DNA of 64,000 bases from Lysobacter silvisoli (GCF_003382365.1 NZ_QTSU01000004.1:1-64000), one strand, 5' to 3'; shown: positions 48,685 through 58,252, numbered from the stretch's first letter. Numbers and translations: made by a program. The notes: generated by a model not told the origin, from the letters alone.

Positions 48685-49269
48685 ATGAACTCGGTCACAG
48701 AACTAATCCATGCCGCGCAGAACGGCGAGCGCGGCGCCTGGGACCGGGTCTACGCCCTGCTCTACGAGGAACTGCACAAGGTCGCCGGCCTGCACCTGCG
48801 CAGGCGCTGGCGCGGTGGCGAGCGCTCGCCGACCTCGCTGATCAACCGCACCTGGCTGCGACTGAACCAGGATCAGGTCACCCTCAACAATCGCCAGCAC
48901 CTGCTGTCGGTGCTGTCGCGGGCGATGCGCTACGCCATCCTCGACGAAGTGCGGCGGCTGCAGACCAGCAAGCGCGCCGAGCACTTTTACCCCGACGAGC
49001 TGGATAACGCGCCAGAACCCTCGCACGACCCCGAACTGCACCAATTGGTCGCCATCGACCGCGCGCTCACCGATCTGTCGGCGATCGACGCGCGCCTGGG
49101 CCAGGTGGTGGAGATGCGCTACTTCGCCGGCATGAACGAGGCCGAGATCGCCGAGGTGCTGGGCGTGACCGAGCGCACCGTGCGCCGCGACTGGCGCAAG
49201 GCGCGCGCATTCCTGGCCGCGTCCCTGGGCGATTCGGCGCAGATCGCCGATCCGCCCGATCCCGACTGA
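48685..49269 (+). CDS. ECF-type RNA polymerase sigma factor
   Basis: A 194-residue sigma factor of the ECF group found beside Ser/Thr kinases (TIGR02999-like). Region 2: TELIHAAQNGERGAWDRVYALLYEELHKVAG and SRAMRYAILDEVRRLQ; region 4: RLGQVVEMRYFAGMNEAEIAEVLGVTERTVRRDWRKARAFL. The start MNSVTELI at 48685 matches the family; an ATG at 48607 would add 26 residues with no known counterpart. The kinase gene begins 40 bases later, so it is probably co-transcribed and the kinase may control it by phosphorylation, as proposed for this sigma class. Confidence 0.9.
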   Translation: MNSVTELIHAAQNGERGAWDRVYALLYEELHKVAGLHLRRRWRGGERSPTSLINRTWLRLNQDQVTLNNRQHLLSVLSRAMRYAILDEVRRLQTSKRAEHFYPDELDNAPEPSHDPELHQLVAIDRALTDLSAIDARLGQVVEMRYFAGMNEAEIAEVLGVTERTVRRDWRKARAFLAASLGDSAQIADPPDPD

Positions 49270-49309
49270 GCCTGGCGCCGCAGCGCACGCGGCCGCCTGA
49301 GACTTGGCC

Positions 49310-52285
49310 ATGAGCAGCCTCGACCCGCGCGCGCTCGCGCTGTTCGACGAACTGATCGACTTGCCCACCGCCGAGCGGACGCGCCGCTTGGCCGCGCTGG
49401 CCGCCGAAGACGCGCCCTTGCATGCCGCGGTGCGCGCGCTGCTGCTGGCCGACGACGAGCACACCGGGCTGCTGGACCGCTCTGCGGTCGAAATCGTCGC
49501 CGCGCACCAGTCGGAAGAAGAGCCCGACGAAGCTCCGGCCGGCGAAGACCCGCGCCTGGGCCGGCGCTTGGGCGCCTGGCGCCTGGACCGCTTGATCGCG
49601 CGCGGCGGCATGGGCGACGTGTACGAAGCGCATCGCGACGACGACCAGTACCAGCAGCGCGTCGCGATCAAATGCGTGCGCGCCGAACTGGCCTCGCCCG
49701 AACTGGTGGCCGCGTTCCGCGACGAGCGCAACCACTTGGCCCGTCTCGACCATCCCGGCATCGCCGCCCTGATCGACGGCGGCGTCGAGCCGGGCGGCCA
49801 ACCCTGGTTCGCGCTGCGCTATGTCGAAGGCGAACCGATCGACCGCTGGTGCGACCGCCGCCGGGCGGGCCTGCGCCAGCGCGTCGAAGCGCTGATCCAG
49901 GCCGTCGACGCGCTGGCCTACGCGCATGCGCAAGGCGTGCTGCACCGGGACATCAAGCCGTCCAACCTATTGGTCGATGCCGACGGCCGCGTGCAGCTGG
50001 TCGACTTCGGCCTGTCGGCCACCTTCGAAGCCATGGCCGGCGTGCAGGAAGCGCGCATCGGCCTGACCCCGGATTACGCCGCGCCGGAAGTGCTCGACCA
50101 CGCCGTGGCCGGCACCGCCGCCGACGTCTACGCCCTGGGTGTGCTGATGTACCGCCTGCTCAGCGCGCAGTGGCCCACGCCGCAACACAGCCTTAGCGCG
50201 CTGATGCCCAATGCGCCGCGGCAGCGGCCTCAACCGATGCCGCAGCGTCTGGCGCGGTTGCGCGACCCCGCCGAAGCCAACGCCATCGCCCGCCAACGCG
50301 GCGTGGCCAGCGCCGCTGCGCTCGCGCGCGAGCTGGCCGGCGATCTGTCGGCGATCGCGCTCAAGGCCGTCGCCGCGCAGCCGCAGGACCGCTACGCCAG
50401 CGTGCGCGCGTTCGCCGACGACCTGCGGCGCTGGTGCGAACACCGCCCCGTGCACGCGCGCCCGCTGGGGCCGTGGGCGCACGCGCGCAAACTGGTGCGC
50501 CGCCACCGCATCGCCGCCGGCCTCAGCGCGGCCTTGCTGCTGGTGCTGTGCAGCGGTCTGGGCATAGCCCTGTGGCAGCACCAGCGCGCGCTGCGCGAGG
50601 CCGAGGCCAGTCACGCGGTCAGCGAGCTGTTCGCATCGACTTTGGGCAACGCCACACTGTCCGGATTGGGCACGGCGGCGTTCTCCTCTCAGGATCTGCT
50701 CGACAAATCCGAATCCGAGCTGCGCAAGCTGGACTTGCGCGGGCAACCGCAACTGCAAGCGCGCAGCTTCGCGACCCTGGCGCGCAGCTACGCGGTGATC
50801 GGCGACTACCGCCATGCCGACGCGCTGGCGGCCGAGGCGCAGCGTGCGCTGAACGGCGAAACCGACGAGGAGGGGTATGTGGCGGCCACCCGCCTTTCCC
50901 TGCTCAACACCCGCGGACGCTACGCCGATGCCGCACGGCTGGCGCAGACCCAGCTGGGCGAACTGGAAGGCCGTCACGACCCCGCCGCGCATCAGAACAA
51001 GGTCACCTACGGCGTCGAACTGGCGCTGGCCCAATGGGGCCAGGGCGATCCGCCGGGCGCGCTGCTCACCCTGGACCGGACCCTGTCGCAGGCGCGAACG
51101 CTGAGTCAGGGTCGCGACGAACTGACCGCGCAGCTGCTGATCCTGCGCGGCGATTTCCGCGCCCGACTGCTGCGTCAGCGCGAAGCCGAGGCCGATCTGA
51201 AGCGCGCCATAGCGCTGGCCGAACCGATCAACCCGGTGCTGGCCGACGACGGGCTGGAACAGCTCGCCCTGATGCTCAACCGCGGCCATATCCCCGCCGG
51301 CCTGGCCATGGCCGAACGCCTGCTGCAGCACCGCCGCCGCACCCTGGGCGAACGGCACCCCAAGACCGGACGCGCCTGGGTGCTGCTGGGCTACGCCCAG
51401 TACACGCATGGCCAGCGCGACCTGGCCAGGCCGCAGATACTGGCCGGGCAGAAGCTGATCGAAGCCGCGTACGGCCACGAGCACCCCGAGTACGCCGCAT
51501 CGCTGCTGCTGGCGTCTCCGGCGCTGGCCGGCCAGCGCCGCAACAACGTCGACGCCCTGCGCGAGGCCGTGGGCATCTATGAGCGCACCTTGGGCCCGAA
51601 GCACGAAAGCACCCTGGCCGCGCGCCTGCAGCTGGCCGCGCGCCTGCACGACCTGCCGCCGGAGACGGTCCGGCCCAGCGATCATCTGCAGGCCGAGCGT
51701 ATGCTGGAAGACAACATCCGGATCAAGCGCGCCGCCGGCCTGCCGACCACGCTGGAAACCATCTTCCTGGCCCATTCGCTGCTGCTGCACGGTCCACGCA
51801 GCGAGTTGCCGCGCGCCGAGGCCCTGCTGGCCCAGCTGCGGCCGGACGCGCCACGCCACTTCGATCCGGACAACCGCTACCGGTTGATGATCGACCAGTT
51901 CTGGATCCAGGTGCGCTACCTGGGCGGCCATCGCGCCGAGGCCGATCGCGAATTCGCCCGCACCATCCGGCAGCGCGGAGGCAAGCCCGGCTTCGTATCC
52001 AACCTGACGGTGCACGATTCGTATTCGTACCGCGCGCTGTACGCTTACGAAACCTGCCGCCGCGGCGAAGCCATCGCCCTGCTCGAGCGCACGGTCGCCG
52101 CCGACCTCCGCATCTTCGGCGAAGAGGGCTTCCCGACCCGCGACGCCAAGGGCTACCTGGACAACCTGCGCCGGCACGGCCGCATGATCAACACCACCGG
52201 CGCGCAACTGGTCCCGGCCTACGAACTGGCTGAAGCCAACGCGCGCGCAGCGCGTTGCGGACCGCGTGCGGCCACAGGCCCATGA
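49310..52285 (+). CDS. Membrane Ser/Thr protein kinase with TPR-type C-terminus
   Basis: A 991-residue protein. A short N-domain (1-60, ALALFDELIDLPTAER) precedes a kinase domain (about 85-375) with ARGGMGDVYEA, VAIK (K121), HRDIKPSN (H212, D214), DFG (D232) and TPDYAAPE, all intact. One transmembrane helix (about 400-421) follows. The outer 550 residues are helical repeats of the TPR kind (RHPKTGRAWVLLGYAQY, RTLGPKHESTLAARLQLAAR). It could sense periplasmic conditions and act on the sigma factor. ATG 49310 is chosen over a TTG six bases before. It overlaps the next gene by 4 bases. Confidence 0.93.
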   Translation: MSSLDPRALALFDELIDLPTAERTRRLAALAAEDAPLHAAVRALLLADDEHTGLLDRSAVEIVAAHQSEEEPDEAPAGEDPRLGRRLGAWRLDRLIARGGMGDVYEAHRDDDQYQQRVAIKCVRAELASPELVAAFRDERNHLARLDHPGIAALIDGGVEPGGQPWFALRYVEGEPIDRWCDRRRAGLRQRVEALIQAVDALAYAHAQGVLHRDIKPSNLLVDADGRVQLVDFGLSATFEAMAGVQEARIGLTPDYAAPEVLDHAVAGTAADVYALGVLMYRLLSAQWPTPQHSLSALMPNAPRQRPQPMPQRLARLRDPAEANAIARQRGVASAAALARELAGDLSAIALKAVAAQPQDRYASVRAFADDLRRWCEHRPVHARPLGPWAHARKLVRRHRIAAGLSAALLLVLCSGLGIALWQHQRALREAEASHAVSELFASTLGNATLSGLGTAAFSSQDLLDKSESELRKLDLRGQPQLQARSFATLARSYAVIGDYRHADALAAEAQRALNGETDEEGYVAATRLSLLNTRGRYADAARLAQTQLGELEGRHDPAAHQNKVTYGVELALAQWGQGDPPGALLTLDRTLSQARTLSQGRDELTAQLLILRGDFRARLLRQREAEADLKRAIALAEPINPVLADDGLEQLALMLNRGHIPAGLAMAERLLQHRRRTLGERHPKTGRAWVLLGYAQYTHGQRDLARPQILAGQKLIEAAYGHEHPEYAASLLLASPALAGQRRNNVDALREAVGIYERTLGPKHESTLAARLQLAARLHDLPPETVRPSDHLQAERMLEDNIRIKRAAGLPTTLETIFLAHSLLLHGPRSELPRAEALLAQLRPDAPRHFDPDNRYRLMIDQFWIQVRYLGGHRAEADREFARTIRQRGGKPGFVSNLTVHDSYSYRALYAYETCRRGEAIALLERTVAADLRIFGEEGFPTRDAKGYLDNLRRHGRMINTTGAQLVPAYELAEANARAARCGPRAATGP

Positions 52286-55209
52286 CCCGCATTGGCGCGC
52301 GCGCACTGGAATTGTTCGACGAGCTGATCGATCTGGCGGAGACCGAGCGCGCGCAGCGACTGCATGAAGTGGCCATGCAGGATGCGGCGCTGCATGCCGC
52401 GGTCATGGACCTGCTGCGCGCGGACGGCGATGCCGCCGGCTGGCTGGAGCATTCGCCGGCCGAGCTGATCGCGGCCAGACAGACCGCCCTCCAACGCGAC
52501 GAAGCCGATCCCGCACCGGACCCGCGCGTGGGCACGCGCCTGGGCCCGTGGCGCATCGATCGGCTGATCGCGCGCGGCGGCATCGGCAGCGTGTACGAAG
52601 CCCACCGCGACGACGGCCAGTACCAGCAGCGCGTCGCCCTCAAATGCCTGCGTGCCGAACTCAGCGGCCGCGAGCGTATCGCCGCCTTCCTGACCGAACG
52701 CCAGCACCTGGCGCGGCTGGACCATCCTGGTATCGCCGCCGTGGTCGACGGCGGCGTCGAACCGCAGGGCCAGCCCTGGTTCGCGATGCGCTACGTCGAC
52801 GGCGAGCGCATCGACCGCTGGTGCGACCGCCACCGCGCCAGCGTGGCCCAGCGCGTGGACTTGCTGATCCAAGCGGCGCAGGCGCTGGCGCACGCCCACG
52901 CACAGGGCCTGGCGCATGGCCACATCAAACCCTCCAACCTGCTGGTCGGCGCCGACGGCCGCGTGCAGCTGGTGGACTTCGGCCTCTCGGCCGCCTTCGT
53001 CGGCCTGGTCGGCGCGGACGAGGCCCGCGACCGCAGCGCGGCGGGGCCGGCCACCGACGTCTACGCGTTGGGCGTGCTGATGTACCGCCTGCTGAGCGCG
53101 CAATGGCCCACGCCCTTGCACGCCTTGGGCGCGCTGATCCCGGGCGCCATTCCCGGCGAGCGCCAGTCCATGGACCGTCTGCTCGCGCAGATCGCCGATC
53201 CCCAAGAGCAGCAACGCATCGCCGATGCGCGCGGCACGGCCCATCTGCCTGCGCTGATGCGCCGCCTCGGCGGCGACCTGTCGGCCATCGCGCTCAAGGC
53301 GGTGGCGCCGCAAGCGCAGGACCGCTACGCCAGCGCCAGCGAATTCGCCGAAGACCTGCGGCGCTGGCGCGAACACCGGCCCGTGGACGCGCGCCCGGTC
53401 GGCGCCTGGACGCGCGCGCGCCTGCTGCTACGCCGCCATCCCGCCGCCTTCGGTCTGGTCGCCATGTTGCTGCTGGCCATCGTCGGCAGTTCCATCCTGA
53501 TCTACTGGCAAAGCCAGAACACCTTGCGCGAAGCGCGCGCCTCGCAGGCGGTCAGCGCCCTGTTCGCCGCCACGCTGGGCACGGCGACTTTGTCCGGTCT
53601 GGGCGCCGCGCCGTTTTCTTCGCAAAGCCTGCTGCAGAAGACCGAAACCGAATTGCGCAAGCTCGATCTGCGTGGGCAGCCGCTGCTGCTGGCGCACAGC
53701 TTGGCGACCCTGGCGCGCGGCCGCGCGACCATCGGCGACTACGCCCGCGCCGAGGCCCTGGCCGACGAGGCGCAACGCGCGCTGCAAGGCGAGCCCGACG
53801 ACGAGGGCTACGTCGCCGCCACCCGCATCGCCATGCTCAACACCCGCGGACGCTACGCCGAAGCCGCCGCCCAGGCGCAGGCGCAATTGGACGAGCTGCG
53901 TGGGGAGGGCGACCGCAGTTCGCGCCGACGCAGCGCCGGCCTGGGCATGGAATTGGCCCTGGCGCAGTGGGGGTTGGGTCATCCCCCCGATGCCTTGCGC
54001 TCGCTCGAAGCCGCGTTGCATTCCGCACGCACGCTCGGCTCGGGCAACGAAGAACTGCTGGCCCAGCTATTGATCCAGCGCAGCCGCTTCCGCTTCCAGT
54101 TCCTGGACATGACCGGCGCGCGCCGGGATGCGCAGCAGGCCATCTCCTTGATCGATGCGCGCAATCCAGTGTTGGCCGACGACGCCCGCGAACTGCTGCT
54201 GGAGGTGTCCATCCGCAATCAGATGCATCCTGACCTGGCGCTGGCGCAACGCATACTGAGCGGCCGCCGCCGAACGCTCGGCGATCGGCATCCCAAGACC
54301 GGCATGGCCTGGGTCTTGCTGGCGTACGCGCAGTTCCCGCCCAAAACCGATCCCGCACTCGCGCGGCGCAACGCCGCCCACGGACTGACCCTGGTCGAAA
54401 GCGCCTATGGCCGCAACCATCCTCAGTATGCACTGGCCTTGCTCAACGCCTCCAGGGCGATCGCGCGCGGATCGATGGACAACGCCGACCAACTTCGCGA
54501 AGTCCTGCGTATTTTCGACCGCACCTTGGGCCCGAGCCACGCACTCACCATACGTGCGCGCGGCATCCTGGCCGCACGTCTGCAAGAACAAGCGCCGGCG
54601 CTCGCGCGGCCCAGCGATATCCGCGAATCCATCGCCCTCCTGCACCAGAACTACGAATTCAACCGCAAGATCGGCATTCCTCTGACCTGGGACGAGGTCT
54701 ATCTGGCTCGCGCGTTGATCCTGCACGGACGCCGCGAGGACTTACCGCGCGCGCAAGCGCTGTTGCGATCGGCCGACCAGGGGTTCGCACGCTATTTCGC
54801 GCCGGGCGACGGAAGGCTGCCCGAGACCGGCGCCTATCTCGGCGACGTGCTGCGCTACCTGCAAGGTGGGCGCGCTGAAGCCGATATCGCCTTCGCCGCT
54901 GCGATCGAGCGCTATCGCGACAACGATTCCTTCGTCGCCCGCCAAGCCCTGCGCGATTCGCTGCTGTACCGCGCCTTGCACGCTTACGAAACCTGCGACC
55001 GCGACCGCGCCCTGGCCTTCCTGGATCAGGTCCTGGCCGTCGACCGGCTCAGCTTGCGCGAGCAGGACGTGGCTCCGCGCGAAAGCCGCGGCTACCTGGA
55101 CGCCCTGCGCCGCCACGACCGCATGATCAACACCAGCGGCGCCTACACCATCCCCGCCTACGCGCTGGACGAAGCCAATGCGCGCGCGGCGAGTTGCCGG
55201 CCACGCTGA
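52282..55209 (+). CDS. Tandem paralogue: predicted pseudokinase with TPR-type C-terminus
   Basis: A 975-residue duplicate of the kinase upstream, with the same order: N-domain, kinase fold, one transmembrane helix (about 391-412), TPR-like tail. The Gly loop (ARGGIGSVYEA), VALK (K121) and DFG remain. But the catalytic loop reads HGHIKPSN: Arg213 is Gly and Asp214 is His. The activation segment is shortened by about 18 residues and lacks the TPxYxAPE stretch. ATP may still bind, but transfer is not expected. It overlaps its active neighbour by 4 bases, so the two proteins are made in step and may pair. Confidence 0.9.
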   Translation: MTRIGARALELFDELIDLAETERAQRLHEVAMQDAALHAAVMDLLRADGDAAGWLEHSPAELIAARQTALQRDEADPAPDPRVGTRLGPWRIDRLIARGGIGSVYEAHRDDGQYQQRVALKCLRAELSGRERIAAFLTERQHLARLDHPGIAAVVDGGVEPQGQPWFAMRYVDGERIDRWCDRHRASVAQRVDLLIQAAQALAHAHAQGLAHGHIKPSNLLVGADGRVQLVDFGLSAAFVGLVGADEARDRSAAGPATDVYALGVLMYRLLSAQWPTPLHALGALIPGAIPGERQSMDRLLAQIADPQEQQRIADARGTAHLPALMRRLGGDLSAIALKAVAPQAQDRYASASEFAEDLRRWREHRPVDARPVGAWTRARLLLRRHPAAFGLVAMLLLAIVGSSILIYWQSQNTLREARASQAVSALFAATLGTATLSGLGAAPFSSQSLLQKTETELRKLDLRGQPLLLAHSLATLARGRATIGDYARAEALADEAQRALQGEPDDEGYVAATRIAMLNTRGRYAEAAAQAQAQLDELRGEGDRSSRRRSAGLGMELALAQWGLGHPPDALRSLEAALHSARTLGSGNEELLAQLLIQRSRFRFQFLDMTGARRDAQQAISLIDARNPVLADDARELLLEVSIRNQMHPDLALAQRILSGRRRTLGDRHPKTGMAWVLLAYAQFPPKTDPALARRNAAHGLTLVESAYGRNHPQYALALLNASRAIARGSMDNADQLREVLRIFDRTLGPSHALTIRARGILAARLQEQAPALARPSDIRESIALLHQNYEFNRKIGIPLTWDEVYLARALILHGRREDLPRAQALLRSADQGFARYFAPGDGRLPETGAYLGDVLRYLQGGRAEADIAFAAAIERYRDNDSFVARQALRDSLLYRALHAYETCDRDRALAFLDQVLAVDRLSLREQDVAPRESRGYLDALRRHDRMINTSGAYTIPAYALDEANARAASCRPR

Positions 55210-55367
55210 GGCACGGCCGCGACAAGCCGCCTGCCGCACCGCAACACGGCTAAAGCGCGACGTCCGCCGAAAACCGGCGCATCCATGGCCGCCGCCATGC
55301 CCGGTTTTGTCCCCATCGCGCGATATCTCTTGCACGAGCGCCGGACCGACGGGCGCAGGCCTCCGCC

Positions 55368-55556
55368 ATGCCCGACCCACGCGCCCGCGCCTTGGAGCTG
55401 TTCGACCAATACGTCGAGTTGGCTCCGCGCGAACGCGTCCGCGCCTTGGCCGTGCTCAGCGTCGCCGAACCGGCCGTCCATGCGGCCCTGGTGGCCCTGC
55501 TGCGTGCCGACGACCGCCATCGCCGCCCCGAGGCCGGGCCGCGCTACCACCACTAG
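55368..55556 (+). CDS. Orphan copy of the kinase N-terminal domain
   Basis: A 62-residue frame matching the N-domain of both kinases: DPRARALELFDQYVELAPRERVRALAVL, then HAALVALLRADD, versus DPRALALFDELIDLPTAER and HAAVRALLLADD in the active kinase. It stops after GPRYHH and no kinase sequence follows. It is either the remnant of a third duplicate or a small stand-alone protein that could compete for the same partner. No ribosome site is strong. Confidence 0.55.
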   Translation: MPDPRARALELFDQYVELAPRERVRALAVLSVAEPAVHAALVALLRADDRHRRPEAGPRYHH

Positions 55557-55664
55557 AACGCTCCGCGCGGGGCAGCCGGCCCGGCGGCCCGCTGCCGACG
55601 ACCCTAGACGGCCCCGGCGGCCACCCCCCCACCGCCCGCTCTCGGCGTCGGCTTGAACTTAAGC

Positions 55665-55677
55665 CACAAATTTTGTG
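55665..55677. promoter_or_regulatory. CACAAATTTTGTG palindrome
   Basis: A perfect 6+1+6 dyad in an AT-richer patch 130 bases before the tectonin-like gene. Could be an operator; no regulator is known. Confidence 0.35.
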
Positions 55678-55806
55678 ATGGAATGCCGCTTCCCCCGAGT
55701 GTCCACGGTGCCATGACGCCGCCAGGCAGATACCCGCCCGGCCGTGCCCTGCATGCCGCCGAGCGCACGCCTGCCCCGACCTTTCCTTCTCAATCCGGAG
55801 TAGCGC

Positions 55807-57258
55807 ATGGCGACGTATCTGATGGCGGCAAACGGCAACGACGGCTCGTTCTGGGCTTTGAATTCGGCCCAACAGGCGCTGCGTTACCTGGGCAATTCCT
55901 CGGTGCAGACCGAGGCCTCGCAAGCGCTGACCGGCATCGCGGTGGCCAACGCCAACGCCGTCTTCGGGCTCAGCGCCGCGGGCGAGGTCTACCAACTGGT
56001 CAACACGCCCTACCAGTCCACCCCCTGGGCGCCGATGTGGCATGTCAGCACCAGCGCCGACGGCAGCGTCTGGGGCGTGGACGGCAACGGCAACGTCTTC
56101 CAATGGAGCAACGGACAGTGGGAGGTGCGCCCCAACGGCGGCGCCTACGCGCTGTTCGTGGCGGTGGGCGACGGCGGCAACGTCTGGACCATCGACAACA
56201 ACAGCGGCTGGTGGGGCGGCCCGGGGGCGCCCTACAAATGGAACGGCAGCGCATTCGCGCCGGTGGCCGGCGCGCCGGAAGCGCAATGGATCTCGATCGC
56301 GCCGGACGGCACGGTCTGGCTGCAGTCTCACGACAACCGCACGCTGACCCTGGAAGGCGGCAACTGGCGGGTGGTGGCCAGCAACACGCCGGACCTGTTC
56401 GGCATCGCCGCCGGCAGCGGCGGCCTGCTCTATGGCTGGGATTTCGGCTGCGCCTACGTGCTCAGCGGCGGCGTCTGGCAGTACCTCGACAGTCCCGGCT
56501 CCTGCGCCAGCGTCGGCGTGGCCGCCGACGGCACCCTGCTGGTCGACGGCACGCCGGTCAACCGCCTGGCCGGCTTCGGCGCCTGGCAGCCGCTGACTTT
56601 CCCGAACCGCACCCTGGACCTGATCGCGATCAACGAGCACCAGATGTACGCGCTGGACGTACAGACCGGGCGCTACCTGCAATGGGCCGGCAGCACCTGG
56701 CAGAAGATCGCCGGCAGCAACTTCGCCTCGCTCTCGGCCGGCGTGGACGGCACGCTGTGGGCGGTGGATCGCGCCCAGGCCATCTGGAGCTACGACGGCA
56801 GCGCCTGGCAGCCGGTGCCCGGCACCATGGCCAAGGTGTCGGTGGGCTCGGCGCAGTACATCGCCGGCCTGGACCCCAGCGGCAAGCTGTTCTTCTACAC
56901 CGGCGGCGGTTGGCAGGCCATCGCCTCGCCCACCACCGGCGCGATGTTGGACGTGGCCATCGGCGCCGATGCCTCGTTGTTCGCCATCGACGGCGCCAAC
57001 CATTTGTGGTCGCGCATCGCCCCGGGCGACTGGAGCATCGTCGGCACCATGCAGCTGCAGCAGGTGGACGCCGCCGACCGCTACCACGTCTGCGGGGTGA
57101 CCCTGGTGGACGGCGGCCACAACGCGGTCTGGTCCGGCGCCGGCGTGGCGGTGGGCGCGGACCATCACCTGCACGGCTATTTCAAGGCGCCGGGTTGGGA
57201 AGCGCACCAACGCAAACTGCGCGAGCAGGGCCAGCAAAGCGAGCGCACGCAGCCGTAA
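55807..57258 (+). CDS. Tectonin-like beta-propeller protein
   Basis: A 483-residue protein of about a dozen repeats of the form D-G-S-V-W-G-V-D-G-N-G-N-V-F-Q-W, each with a short strand and a Trp or Gly pair (for example DGTVWLQS, DGTLWAVD, DASLFAID). This is the tectonin/beta-propeller lectin pattern, known in some bacteria and fungi to bind sugars or lipopolysaccharide. There is no signal peptide, so it stays inside or leaves by a non-classical route. The last 60 residues (VCGVTLVDGGHNAVWSGAG) differ from the repeats. Function is inferred from fold only. Confidence 0.75.
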   Translation: MATYLMAANGNDGSFWALNSAQQALRYLGNSSVQTEASQALTGIAVANANAVFGLSAAGEVYQLVNTPYQSTPWAPMWHVSTSADGSVWGVDGNGNVFQWSNGQWEVRPNGGAYALFVAVGDGGNVWTIDNNSGWWGGPGAPYKWNGSAFAPVAGAPEAQWISIAPDGTVWLQSHDNRTLTLEGGNWRVVASNTPDLFGIAAGSGGLLYGWDFGCAYVLSGGVWQYLDSPGSCASVGVAADGTLLVDGTPVNRLAGFGAWQPLTFPNRTLDLIAINEHQMYALDVQTGRYLQWAGSTWQKIAGSNFASLSAGVDGTLWAVDRAQAIWSYDGSAWQPVPGTMAKVSVGSAQYIAGLDPSGKLFFYTGGGWQAIASPTTGAMLDVAIGADASLFAIDGANHLWSRIAPGDWSIVGTMQLQQVDAADRYHVCGVTLVDGGHNAVWSGAGVAVGADHHLHGYFKAPGWEAHQRKLREQGQQSERTQP

Positions 57259-57285
57259 GCGCCCGCGGCCCGAATCGAGAAGCGG

Positions 57286-57306
57286 GGGCCGCCGGCTCGG
57301 CGGCCC
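57286..57306 (+). terminator. Hairpin after the propeller gene
   Basis: GGGCCGCCG, loop GCT, CGGCGGCCC, 28 bases after the stop; no U-tract, so a weak candidate. Confidence 0.4.
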
Positions 57307-57415
57307 TGTCCCGCGCCACGAAATCACGCCCCGCGCACGCCACCACCGTACGAACGATCAAATGCCGCTCCGCCGCGCCTTGCTAGGGTGCGTTGGACGG
57401 ACTTGAGAGCAACGT

Positions 57416-58252
57416 ATGTCGATCGTGGACAAGGCCCTGTGGGTGATCGAGCGCAACTCGGACAGCGGGCTGAACCTGTCCGGCGTGGCCGAGGCCTGCG
57501 GCGTATCGCGCTCGCACCTGGCCAGCGCCTTCGGCAGCCGCACCGGCTGGCCGCTCATGAAATACCTGCGCGCGCGCCGCCTGAGCTGCGCGGCGCAACT
57601 GCTGGCGCAGGGCGCGCCCGACATCCTCGGCGTGGCTCTGGAAACCGGCTACGGCTCGCACGAGGCCTTCACCCGCGCCTTTCGCGAACAGTTCGGCGTG
57701 CCGCCCGAGCGCGTGCGCGAACGTGGCAGCACCGAAGGTCTGGCTCTGGTCGCACCGCTGGACCTGCGTGCGCGCGAACGGCCCGCACTGCCGCCGCCGT
57801 GGCTCAGCGAGGGACCGGCGATCCGTGCCGTCGGTCTGTCGCGCCGGCACAGTTTCGACAAGGTCATCGGCATTCCGATCCAGTGGCAGGTGTTCATGGC
57901 CTCGCACTACGGCCGCATCGCCCATCGCAGCGACGGCATTCCGATCGGCCTGCATTATCCGGCCGACGACGAGGGCGGCTTCGACTATGTCTGCGCCGCG
58001 GAAGTGAGCGCGTTCGGCCGCGTGCCGCAGGGTCTGACGCGGATCGAACTGCCGCCCTGCCGCTACGCGGTGTTCGAGCACCGCGGCCATGTATCCACCC
58101 TGTTCGACACCTACGCCGCGATCTGGAACGAGGCCCTGCCCGAGCACGGCTGGCGCCCGGCGCCGGCACCGATCGTCGAGCGCCATGCCCCCGATTTCGA
58201 CCCAGACACCGGCGAAGGCGGGCTGAGCTTGTGGATTCCCTTGACCGTCTGA
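57416..58252 (+). CDS. AraC-family regulator with GyrI-like effector domain
   Basis: A 278-residue regulator of the Rob/SoxS-with-tail type. Residues 1-110 hold both helix-turn-helix units: LSGVAEACGVSRSHLASAFGSRTGWPLMKYLRARRLS and ILGVALETGYGSHEAFTRAFREQFGVPPERVR. Residues about 140-278 are a GyrI-like ligand-binding domain (YVCAAEVSAFGRVPQGLTRIELPPCRYAVFEHRG, LSLWIPL). Such proteins respond to small hydrophobic compounds. It precedes the methyltransferase-EamA pair by 46 bases and may share its transcript. Confidence 0.93.
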   Translation: MSIVDKALWVIERNSDSGLNLSGVAEACGVSRSHLASAFGSRTGWPLMKYLRARRLSCAAQLLAQGAPDILGVALETGYGSHEAFTRAFREQFGVPPERVRERGSTEGLALVAPLDLRARERPALPPPWLSEGPAIRAVGLSRRHSFDKVIGIPIQWQVFMASHYGRIAHRSDGIPIGLHYPADDEGGFDYVCAAEVSAFGRVPQGLTRIELPPCRYAVFEHRGHVSTLFDTYAAIWNEALPEHGWRPAPAPIVERHAPDFDPDTGEGGLSLWIPLTV

